Part shown: positions 34,058 through 41,294 of the stretch, piece after piece
Layout of the letters: each line of letters begins with the position of its first letter
How positions within the stretch are numbered: the stretch's first letter is position 1
Assembly (NCBI RefSeq): GCF_010692325.1
Contig: NZ_JAAHHW010000056.1
Span: 1 to 41,294 of the forward strand
Direction of reading: 5' to 3'
DNA from: Moorena sp. SIO3I8
GTDB lineage: Bacteria; Cyanobacteriota; Cyanobacteriia; Cyanobacteriales; Coleofasciculaceae
Length of the DNA: 41,294 bases
Notes under the pieces: generated by a model
What the model saw: the letters and a program-made list of their open reading frames with translations, nothing else
Database searches by the model: none
What the model was told of the DNA's origin: nothing
Made by a program: the position numbers and the translations under genes

Positions 34058-37000
34058 ATGACTAATGACCCGAAAATTCGTGAGCAAAGCTATCGCTACT
34101 TTCTCCAGGAAGCACCGGAACTGCTGCAAGTCTTGGAAGAGGATTTGCTGAGTTTGTCAGAAAACTATAGCATCAATAAAGTCAACAACTTGATGCGGAC
34201 TACCCATACCCTCAAAGGCGCAGCAGCTAGCATTGGGTTGGAAACAATCGCCACTGTAGCTCACTCCTTGGAGGATGTTTTTAAAGCTCTGTTTAACCCC
34301 GACTTGTCCATTGATCCAGAAATTGAAGCCTTACTGTTTCAAGCTTATGAGTGTCTGCGCCTACCTCTGACCGCTGAACTCACAGGGGGGCAAATCGATG
34401 ACACCGAAATCAAAAATCGAACTGCTGCTGTTGTTGCCCAACTCCAAGAGAAGCTGGGGGACTGTTTTGGTCACGAATCCCATCTGCCCACCTCACTAGA
34501 ATTGGGCTTCGACGTCACCCAGTCCATTTTTGAAGTGGGGGTTAGCCAAGGCTTAGACGTAATCCAAGCTGCCCTAAATAATGACAATCCCAGTGAAATC
34601 AGCATCACAGTTCGCCACCAAGCAGACATTTTCTTGGGGTTAGGGGAATCCCTTAATTTACCAGGGTTTGCCGCTATTGCCAAAAATGCGATCGCAGCCC
34701 TAGACAACCATCCCGATCAGGTGGTCACCATTGCCAAGACCGCTTTGTGTGATTTCGTTGCAGCACAAGCAGCGGTGCTAGAAGGGGATAGGACTCAAGG
34801 TGGTCAACCTTCTATAGCTCTGCAACAACTAGCTGACCTTAGGTCTTCAAGTCAAAATTCACAATTCACAATTCAAAATCAATCTTCTGTCTTCGGCAAC
34901 GGAAAAGAACAAGACCTTAATCGAGTTGAGCTGGGACTAAAAGAAGGAGAAGGTGTTGTTAATAATTCTTCCGTTACTGATCCAGAATCTAAAACAAGGA
35001 AACGGTCCCAGCTTGTGGAAATGATCTGGGGAGGATCAACTACACTAGATCAGCAAACCTTTGATCAAAGTAGAAAGTTGCAGAGGTCGGAGCAAACAGA
35101 GATAGATGTCTTGCATGGAGAGATAGCCTCACCTGATCAAGAAATCGCCACAGAAAAAAATTTTGTTTTGCACAACATGGGGATGATTGATGCAGATAAT
35201 CAAAAAAAAGAACAACGACAAGATCCCGAAATTATCACAGACGAGATCATCCCGCCCATAGGCAATGCTAGAAATGCCCCTCTAAACTCTTCCCATCTCG
35301 CCATAACTCCCTCCAACCAACATCCCAGCACGCCATCATCTAGGGATCTATCTGGTACTGTGCGGATAAATATTGAGCATCTAGAATACCTGAATTACAC
35401 AATTGGGGAATTACTAACCAACCAAAACCGCCAGTTGCTCGAAAATGAACAACTGCTGGCTGCAGTGCGAGTACTCCTTGATCGTATCGACCAACATCAG
35501 CAAGTTCTAGAGCAACTCCAAGATTGGTACGACCGCCTGTTTATTTTGACCCAACAAAAGCAGATTAGGCAAAGGTTGCAAGTTAGCAAGTTGAATGTTG
35601 AAGGTTTAAACAAAAACAAAGCTACCGACCCAAATCTTAGTTTTTATTCCTACCCTTGGGCAGAAAAAACGTTGCAGCTTAGCAAGTTGAAGGTTGAAGG
35701 TTTAAAGGAACACTTTGCTACCAACCCCAATCCTACGGCCAACCTTGGCCAAAAGGCCACGCTACGCTCTCAACCTGCCAACTTTCAACATAGCAACTTT
35801 CAACATAGCAACTTTCAACATAGCAACTTTCAACCAACTAACCTTGGCCAAAAGGCCACGCTACGCGAACAACATACCGACTATTTCGATGACCTGGAAC
35901 TAAAACGTTATAGCGCACCCGAGCTTCTGATCCAGTCAGTTCTAGAAGATGCTATTCAATTAACAGAAGCTGCCCATGACATTGAGCTGTTCAGCACCCA
36001 ATCCAGTAAAACTCTCGAACAACAACGTCGGTTGTTAACCAACCATCGTGATGTCTTGATGGACGCCCGGATGTTGCCTTTAGGGGAAATATTTAGTCGT
36101 TTCCCCCCTGTCCTCAAGCAGTTGTCAGCTTCCCACCATAAGCTGGTAGAGCTAAAAATCTCTGGTAATGATGTTTTAGTGGATAAAGTTGTTGCCCAGA
36201 AGTTGTACGACCCCCTGCTGCATCTTGTGCGTAATGCTTTTGACCACGGCATTGAGACTCCTGCTGTACGGCAACAACAGGGCAAACCAGAAAAGGGATT
36301 AATTGAAATCAGTGCTTGCCATCGGGGCAGATATTTGGTGATTGAAGTTTTTGATGACGGGCCAGGGTTGAATTTTGAACGGATTCGCCAACTAGCAGTA
36401 GAACGTGAACTGATAGACTTTGAACAGAGTAATAATCTCAGTGAGGCTCAGCTGAGGAATTTGTTGTTTGAACCAGGCTTTTCCACTGTCTCTGGGGTGA
36501 ATAACCTCTCTGGACGTGGTGTTGGTCTTGATGTTGTCCTAAACCAGGTCAAAGCTCTGAGGGGTTCCGTCCAGGTTGATTCTTCTCCGGACCAAGGCAG
36601 CAGATTTAGACTACAAATTCCCTTGAGTTTAACCATAGATAAATTACTTCTGTGCCAGGCTGGGAAGCAAGTTTATGGTTTGATTACTGATCAAGTCGAG
36701 CAAATTATTATTCCTGAGGAACACCAGCTCCGAAGTTGGGAAGATGGCAAAGTTCTCCACTTGGGTACCGGGACTGATCAGCAACTGGTTAAAGTCTACC
36801 AACTTGGGCAAGTCCTAGATTATTCCTCTGTGGCAAATCCATTCTCAGTAACCCATCCCCATCAACCTGTTGTTCCTCTTCAGACGATTAGACCAATCAT
36901 TCTGATCCATTACCAGGATCAGCTTGTCGGTCTGGAAGTAGACCAACTGTTGGGAGACCAGGAGTTGGTGATTCGTCCTTTGGGGACAATGATTGTGCCA

Positions 37001-37606
37001 CCCCCCTATGTCAATGGGGGCAGTATTCTGGCCGATGGTCGGTTGACATTGGTGCTGGATGGGACTGAATTGATCCAGTACCTGTCTGAGCAACAGACCG
37101 ATGGCAGTCAAAGGTTACAGGTTAGCACATTGAAAGTTGAAAGCAAAAGCTATGACCAAGCCACCCAACCGATGGAAACCCTTTCGCGAAAGCAGCTTCC
37201 ACCTTCAACGGTTGAACCGTTCTGGGTCAGACGTAAGCCAAAGGTACTCCTGGTAGATGACTCGATCACCCTGCGCCAAACTCTAGCCATGACCTTACAG
37301 AAAAATGGCTATCAAGTGTTTCAAGCCCAGGATGGTTATGAAGGGATTGAGCAACTACAGCATCAGACAGACATACAGTTAGTGATCTGTGATATTGAGA
37401 TGCCTCGCATGAATGGGTTTGAGTTTCTCAAACACTGTCAGCAAGACCCAGCTTTGGTAGATATTCCTGTAGTCATCCTCACATCCCGCAGTAACGATAA
37501 ACACCGCTTGATTGCTGCACAGTTGGGGGCAAAGGCTTATATCACTAAGCCCTATTTGGAACACAAATTGTTGACAACAGTAACCGATGTTGTTGAGCCC
37601 ATTTAA
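34058..37606 (+). CDS. pixL: PixL: CheA-type hybrid histidine kinase with receiver
   Basis: 1182 residues from the ATG at 34058 (the frame opens with TTG at 34043; no strong ribosome site is seen for either). An N-terminal HPt domain has the phospho-acceptor His50 in HTLKGAAASIG. A long variable linker is followed by a dimerisation region and the CheA ATPase with LHLVRNAFDHGIETP (Asn726), DDGPGLNF and GRGVGLDVV. A CheW-like regulatory domain and a C-terminal receiver (VLLVDDSITLRQ, Asp1112 in CDIEMPRMNGFE) complete it. It should receive light signals from PixJ through PixI and phosphorylate PixH/PixG. The linker (about residues 505-610) is built partly from repeat DNA read in frame: NFQHS three times and NLGQKATLR twice. 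Confidence 0.9.
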   Translation: MTNDPKIREQSYRYFLQEAPELLQVLEEDLLSLSENYSINKVNNLMRTTHTLKGAAASIGLETIATVAHSLEDVFKALFNPDLSIDPEIEALLFQAYECLRLPLTAELTGGQIDDTEIKNRTAAVVAQLQEKLGDCFGHESHLPTSLELGFDVTQSIFEVGVSQGLDVIQAALNNDNPSEISITVRHQADIFLGLGESLNLPGFAAIAKNAIAALDNHPDQVVTIAKTALCDFVAAQAAVLEGDRTQGGQPSIALQQLADLRSSSQNSQFTIQNQSSVFGNGKEQDLNRVELGLKEGEGVVNNSSVTDPESKTRKRSQLVEMIWGGSTTLDQQTFDQSRKLQRSEQTEIDVLHGEIASPDQEIATEKNFVLHNMGMIDADNQKKEQRQDPEIITDEIIPPIGNARNAPLNSSHLAITPSNQHPSTPSSRDLSGTVRINIEHLEYLNYTIGELLTNQNRQLLENEQLLAAVRVLLDRIDQHQQVLEQLQDWYDRLFILTQQKQIRQRLQVSKLNVEGLNKNKATDPNLSFYSYPWAEKTLQLSKLKVEGLKEHFATNPNPTANLGQKATLRSQPANFQHSNFQHSNFQHSNFQPTNLGQKATLREQHTDYFDDLELKRYSAPELLIQSVLEDAIQLTEAAHDIELFSTQSSKTLEQQRRLLTNHRDVLMDARMLPLGEIFSRFPPVLKQLSASHHKLVELKISGNDVLVDKVVAQKLYDPLLHLVRNAFDHGIETPAVRQQQGKPEKGLIEISACHRGRYLVIEVFDDGPGLNFERIRQLAVERELIDFEQSNNLSEAQLRNLLFEPGFSTVSGVNNLSGRGVGLDVVLNQVKALRGSVQVDSSPDQGSRFRLQIPLSLTIDKLLLCQAGKQVYGLITDQVEQIIIPEEHQLRSWEDGKVLHLGTGTDQQLVKVYQLGQVLDYSSVANPFSVTHPHQPVVPLQTIRPIILIHYQDQLVGLEVDQLLGDQELVIRPLGTMIVPPPYVNGGSILADGRLTLVLDGTELIQYLSEQQTDGSQRLQVSTLKVESKSYDQATQPMETLSRKQLPPSTVEPFWVRRKPKVLLVDDSITLRQTLAMTLQKNGYQVFQAQDGYEGIEQLQHQTDIQLVICDIEMPRMNGFEFLKHCQQDPALVDIPVVILTSRSNDKHRLIAAQLGAKAYITKPYLEHKLLTTVTDVVEPI
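35572..35866 (+). repeat. mobile short repeats translated in frame inside pixL
   Basis: GTTGCAAGTTAGCAAGTTGA and GTTGCAGCTTAGCAAGTTGA units (35576 and 35672), three exact 15-bp AACTTTCAACATAGC units (35780-35824), and two identical 27-bp copies with CCTTGGCCAAAAGGCCACGC (35741-35767, 35840-35866). All lengths preserve the frame. A similar AGGTTACAGGTTAGCACATT unit is at about 37114. Confidence 0.75.
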
Positions 37607-37616
37607 CCGTTAATAA

Positions 37617-37725
37617 GGGAGTCGGGAGTCGGGAGTCGGGAGTCGGGAGTCGGGAGTCGGGAGTCGGGAGTCGGGAGTCGGGGGAATAAAATTGGCTGTA
37701 GCTCATAAGTATGATCAACGCTATA
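37617..37725. mobile_element. half copy of the TATAGCG/GAGGTAC element with GGGAGTC heptamers
   Basis: Nine GGGAGTC heptamers (37617-37683) followed by a right end which in reverse reads TATAGCGTTGATCATACTTA then TGAGCTAC. A left end is not recognisable. It begins ten bases past the pixL stop codon. Confidence 0.55.
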
Positions 37726-37862
37726 TCCTGCAATTCTTTGGTAATTAGTAATTGATCATTGCTCCTGGTGAATTGGTAGTTTAAAAAATCCTAAAAATAT
37801 CCCTATAACTACTCAGCACTAAACAATAATCACTAAACAATAATCACTATAAAATAAAGGCG

Positions 37863-38315
37863 ATGGACGATTCAAAACTAGAAAAATTAATGGTTTTTAA
37901 AATTGCTGATTATTCCCTATGTCTCCCGATTATGGATGTTATTAAAGTGGTTAATTATACCACGGAAATCAGCCGGGATATGAAAACCATGGGATTAGTT
38001 CAGCTAGGCAAGCATACCATTAAAGTTTGGGATTTACATCAGCAGTTGGGGGATGGTAGTTTACCTCACCGAAGCCCTAACCAAAGGTTCTTAGTGATTA
38101 TTCGTCCTAGGGACTCCGAACTTTGGGGAATTTTTGTCGATGATCTGCCTAATTTGGTGGAGTTACCCCAAGACATGATGCGACCTATCCCGAAGTCTTA
38201 CCGTCAGGCCAGTGTTCTGGAGATGATATCTCATGCAGCTGTTATATCAAACGAAGCATCTACTCAGAAAATTTTTCTTTTGGATTTACAGCAAGTCGGT
38301 GCCTTGACTCCTTAA
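37863..38315 (+). CDS. second CheW-like adaptor
   Basis: 150 residues with CheW features: MVFKIADYSLCLPIMDVIKV at the start, MGLVQLGKHTIKVWDLHQQL, and VIIRPRDSELWGIFVDDLPN. It may link PixJ or other receptors to PixL, or substitute for PixI. It follows pixL after a 256-bp repeat-containing gap and precedes ureG. Assignment to the pix pathway is from position only. Confidence 0.8.
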   Translation: MDDSKLEKLMVFKIADYSLCLPIMDVIKVVNYTTEISRDMKTMGLVQLGKHTIKVWDLHQQLGDGSLPHRSPNQRFLVIIRPRDSELWGIFVDDLPNLVELPQDMMRPIPKSYRQASVLEMISHAAVISNEASTQKIFLLDLQQVGALTP

Positions 38316-38369
38316 TCGTCACTAGAAAAGGCTATAATAAAAATCTAAACTTACCAATTACCATTTGTT

Positions 38370-38402
38370 AATTGTTAACTTGTAGCAATTAACAATTTTT
38401 TT
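38370..38402 (+). terminator. possible terminator between cheW and ureG
   Basis: AATTGTTAA, a ten-base loop, TTAACAATT, then a T run (38398-38402). The stem is AT-rich and weak, but its position suits separation of the pix transcript from ureG. Confidence 0.4.
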
Positions 38403-38458
38403 ATGGCTAATGATCATAAATCAACTACACTATTAAAATTAACTCTAAGTTAGTTAAC

Positions 38459-39061
38459 ATGAGTACTTTTCGTGTTGGTATTGCTGGTCCAGTTGGTTCA
38501 GGGAAAACTGCTCTATTAGATGCATTGTGTAAAGCCCTGCGAGACTCTTATCAAATCGCTGTGGTCACCAATGATATATATACTCAGGAAGATGCCCAGT
38601 TTTTAGTTAGGAGTCAGGCCCTAGAAAGCGATCGCATTCTGGGTGTGGAAACGGGGGGTTGTCCCCATACTGCCATTCGGGAAGATGCCTCCATGAACTT
38701 GGCAGCCATTGAACAGTTGGAAAATCGGTTTACTGATTTAGACTTGGTGTTCCTAGAAAGTGGAGGGGATAACCTAGCAGCAACCTTCAGTCCAGAACTA
38801 GTAGATTTCACGATCTACGTTATTGATGTGGCTGCTGGGGATAAGATTCCTCGTAAAGGAGGACCAGGAATCACCAAGTCTGACTTGCTGGTGATTAACA
38901 AAATTGACCTGGCACCTCAGGTGGGAGCAGATTTAGGGGTGATGGAACGGGATGCTAAAAAGATGCGAGGAGATAAACCCTTTGTGTTTACGAATTTGAA
39001 AACTAAAGAGGGAATCTCTACGGTGATTGACTTGATAAAACTTGACATGGGCGCTTATTAA
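38459..39061 (+). CDS. ureG: urease accessory GTPase UreG
   Basis: 200 residues, full UreG length. P-loop [18 protein letters not shown] near the N-terminus, the metal-binding CPH motif in [15 protein letters not shown], the conserved [17 protein letters not shown], and NKID near residue 143. UreG is a SIMIBI-class GTPase that, with UreF and UreD, delivers nickel to urease. It stands apart from ureF, about 13 kb away beyond the pix genes, and has its own 143-bp upstream gap. Confidence 0.96.
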   Translation: MSTFRVGIAGPVGSGKTALLDALCKALRDSYQIAVVTNDIYTQEDAQFLVRSQALESDRILGVETGGCPHTAIREDASMNLAAIEQLENRFTDLDLVFLESGGDNLAATFSPELVDFTIYVIDVAAGDKIPRKGGPGITKSDLLVINKIDLAPQVGADLGVMERDAKKMRGDKPFVFTNLKTKEGISTVIDLIKLDMGAY

Positions 39062-39142
39062 TTCCCTTGAGAAGGGAGTAATAAAAGTGTTGGAATCAAA
39101 CCTAATCTGATCATATGATCATGGGTGGTGATGATACTGTTT

Positions 39143-39322
39143 TATAGCGTTTATCACAGTTATGAGGTACAGTCTTCTTTGACGTTGATTCCCTGTCTTG
39201 ATGCAACCCATCCCTATTCCCTATTCCCTATTCCCTCTTCTCTCTTCTCTGTTCCCTGTTCCCTGTTCCCTGTTCCCTAAAATCCATAAATTGTTTACCT
39301 CATAGCTATGAGAATTGCTATA
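39143..39322. mobile_element. TATAGCG/GAGGTAC miniature element, copy G
   Basis: Left end TATAGCGTTTATCACAGTTA then TGAGGTAC; right end in reverse TATAGCAATTCTCATAGCTA then TGAGGTAA. The core is TTCCCTA and TTCCCTG heptamers (about 39208-39279). The ends agree closely with copies D and E. Confidence 0.7.
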
Positions 39323-39848
39323 TTTGTTTGTGTTATTGCATTTATCACTTGGTTGAAAAATGCTAGATAATTAATTATTATATTATAGTTTAGCAATTTT
39401 AATCTACGATAAAAAAATGTATTAAATTCTACCTAAATTTAGGTAAGCTGGTAGAGCCAACGTTATCCTGGTTGACTACCAAAAAGTCGAGTAACTGTGT
39501 GAACGCCAAAGGCGTGGCAGAGCCCATGGCCCCCCTCGTGATCCCCATTTCTAGCCAGATTCAATCACTGGGATTCCTTGCTTTCCAGGGTTTCCCTTTA
39601 GGGAGTAATGTAATGTCGAGATAATTACCCTTAATACAAATCTCCCCATCTCCCCATCTCCCCATCTCCCCACACTTCCCACACTTCCCACACTTCCCGC
39701 GCCCGGGCTCGACACTTTTATTATGGGTATTCAACAACAATCTCCACAGCCTTATAAAATTATCGGAAGTAAAACTCAACCAGTATAGTCCATCTGATTG
39801 CCGTGATTTGATAGTCTAAAATATAATGGCTCCTTCATTCCCAATCCC
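39323..39848. other. intergenic region with CTCCCCAT and CTTCCCACA repeats
   Basis: No gene recognised. At 39642-39698 are four CTCCCCAT octamers followed by CTTCCCACA units, the reverse-strand counterparts of the minisatellite at the right edge of the window. The octamers and nonamers flank the hypothetical gene on both sides in inverted orientation. Confidence 0.6.
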
Positions 39849-40922
39849 ATGGAAGTTGTTGTCCCCTTTACCCCTCCTAGTCGTCCAACCGAGTTTTCGG
39901 CTCTGGGCTATCTGTTTGGGCGATTTGACCCAAACCCATCTCAAGAGCCTAATCGGTCAGTTAAAGGAACTCTTGTTCTCAAACAAGGAATCAGCTTCAG
40001 TGCCTATATGCACCAACCCTTGTGGAATAAATTAAGTACCAACCCCTCTTTTGGTGAGAAAAAAGTCTATCTTTGGCGAGTATATTTCCGCATCACCAAG
40101 GCAGGAAAACTCGCTCAAATTCAAATCAAGAAATTTATTCCCCTAGAAGGGAAAACTACTCTACGTCATTCTCCCAGTGACGAAAGAGTCGATCAGTTTC
40201 GGGTTCGTGGTTTAATTCACGATGTCAAGCCAGAAGCAGTCGTGGCTTATGTAGAACGCAATCACCTGCCTCCTAGAGGAAAAGCCAAAAGTTATCCATG
40301 GCAGCCTTTTTTGTTAAGTCTCCAGGGGTCTTTGCCAGAACCAGCAGAAAAGGATGATTTCTGGGAATTTTTTTGTAGACGAGTAGGGGAGCAACTCCAC
40401 ATAGAGGAAGCTCATCCAGTTAACGTAAATCTAGAAGACTCAAATTTCTATTCACATTACTCCGAAGAAAAAACTGACTATCAACCTCAACCAAGCCCTA
40501 ACACTAAACCCAATGAAGTTATCATGATTCAAGGCAGAAAACCCGAAATCACCGTCAAGTTTACCGAAAGACCTAATTTACCGGAGCAAGGCAAGAAAGT
40601 TACTTTACTCCTCACTGGTGACAATGGCATAACCGTTCAGGCAGAACTTAATCGCAAGACCCTCAAAAAGCAAGTAGAAAAGATGGATAGCTTTGCTGAT
40701 TGGGTAGCGGCTTTGAGTGGAAAGATAGCCAGGGTTTCTCCAGAAGGGGTAATTGAGTTAGAAGGTGCAGGAGTTAATGTATTTGAGAAAAAACCAAAAG
40801 TTACCGAATCAACTGAGCCAAAAGAGTCTCAGAAGCCTTCTAGCAACCCAGAAACAAGTAAGCAAGAACAATCACAACAACCTGCTCAAAAACAGAAGAA
40901 AGTATTTCGTCTGATTGATTAG
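39849..40922 (+). CDS. hypothetical protein with disordered C-terminal tail
   Basis: 357 residues from the ATG at 39849. The N-terminal part (about 1-200) looks globular, with FSALGYLFGRFDPNPSQEPN, VYLWRVYFRITKAGKLAQIQ and YPWQPFLLSLQGSLPE. A central part (about 225-315) contains a second beta-rich region (VIMIQGRKPEITVKFTERPN). The tail is Lys/Glu/Gln/Ser-rich and probably disordered. No signal peptide or membrane segment. No family is recognised, although the style is that of conserved cyanobacterial proteins with unknown function. Confidence 0.75.
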   Translation: MEVVVPFTPPSRPTEFSALGYLFGRFDPNPSQEPNRSVKGTLVLKQGISFSAYMHQPLWNKLSTNPSFGEKKVYLWRVYFRITKAGKLAQIQIKKFIPLEGKTTLRHSPSDERVDQFRVRGLIHDVKPEAVVAYVERNHLPPRGKAKSYPWQPFLLSLQGSLPEPAEKDDFWEFFCRRVGEQLHIEEAHPVNVNLEDSNFYSHYSEEKTDYQPQPSPNTKPNEVIMIQGRKPEITVKFTERPNLPEQGKKVTLLLTGDNGITVQAELNRKTLKKQVEKMDSFADWVAALSGKIARVSPEGVIELEGAGVNVFEKKPKVTESTEPKESQKPSSNPETSKQEQSQQPAQKQKKVFRLID

Positions 40923-40994
40923 GATAGGTGTTGGTTGTAAGGAGCAGGGAGTAGCCCACAGGGGTACGTTGTTTACCTCAGGGTCAAACAGGTA

Positions 40995-41220
40995 GTGTGG
41001 GAGGTGTGGGAGGTGTGGGAGGTGTGGGAGGTGTGGGGAGATCGGGAGATAAGGAGATGGGGAGATGGGGAGATGAGGAGATCGGGAGATGGGGAGATCG
41101 GGAGATGGGGAGATGGGGAGATGGGGAGATCGGGAGATGGGGAGATGGGGAGATGGGGAGATCGGGAGATGGGGAGATGGGGAGATGGGGAGAGGGGGGG
41201 ATGGGGAGATGGGGAGATGA
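40995..41220. repeat. GTGTGGGAG nonamer and GGGGAGAT octamer minisatellite
   Basis: About five GTGTGGGAG units followed by more than twenty GGGGAGAT/CGGGAGAT units with G/C alternation. Open frames on both strands through it are artefacts of the periodicity. Confidence 0.9.
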
Positions 41221-41294
41221 AATTAATAGAATTGGAATTAGTAACACTAGACTGACTAGGTGATCGGAAGAGACAAAGTCTGAACAACAGTCAC

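Noticed and set aside
40973-41287. Overlapping open frames on both strands at the right edge
   Set aside because: They are produced by octamer periodicity (repetitive SPSPHLPI-like translations), not by coding selection.

Overview
The window comes from a filamentous cyanobacterium. The signs are repeated GCGATCGC (HIP1-type) octamers scattered through the genes, an SLH-domain OprB/Som-type porin, a pix-type phototaxis operon with cyanobacteriochrome-like GAF domains, a urtABCDE urea importer with an NtcA-like promoter, and a large tRNA array. Gene boundaries are full of short minisatellites built from GGGAATC, GGGAGTA or GGGAACA heptamers. This style recalls large, repeat-rich marine filamentous genomes such as Moorena/Lyngbya relatives, but the genus is an inference.

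Layout, left to right. (1) 1-4.7 kb: a G-rich miniature element, then a leftward Roco protein (LRR-Roc-COR plus C-terminal membrane segment) and a small unidentified gene. (2) 4.8-11.6 kb: the leftward operon urtA-urtB-urtC-urtD-urtE, with a well-formed NtcA-type promoter before urtA. All junctions except A/B carry minisatellites and/or miniature elements. (3) 12-20.2 kb: histidine kinase, SLH porin, a DUF697-type GTPase, a GAF-PAS protein and small hypothetical genes. (4) 20.3-24 kb: tRNA-Ser, tRNA-His, a NADAR-type gene with a MITE inserted at its start, a phage-like coiled-coil gene, and a leftward array of at least 13 recognisable tRNAs plus decayed ones. (5) 24.5-39.1 kb: ureF, then a complete pixG-pixH-pixI-pixJ-pixL-cheW phototaxis set, then ureG, so the two urease maturation genes are separated by about 13 kb of phototaxis genes. 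(6) 39.1-41.3 kb: repeats and one unrecognised gene.

How the genes fit together. Urt imports urea at low concentration under nitrogen control, and UreF and UreG help insert nickel into urease, whose structural genes are not in the window. PixJ would sense light through several bilin-type GAF domains and pass the signal through PixI/CheW to the PixL hybrid kinase and the PixG/PixH regulators, which in relatives steer type IV pili.

Most unusual signal: a family of miniature elements whose ends read TATAGCG...TGAGGTAC in inverted orientation, flanked by TA, usually with a polymorphic heptamer minisatellite as cargo. At least six full or near-full copies and two half copies are present. The ends of three copies supply the stop codon and last residues of neighbouring genes. 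Related short palindromes sit in frame inside the NADAR, histidine kinase and PixL genes. All family assignments are from reading the sequence and were not checked by database search.
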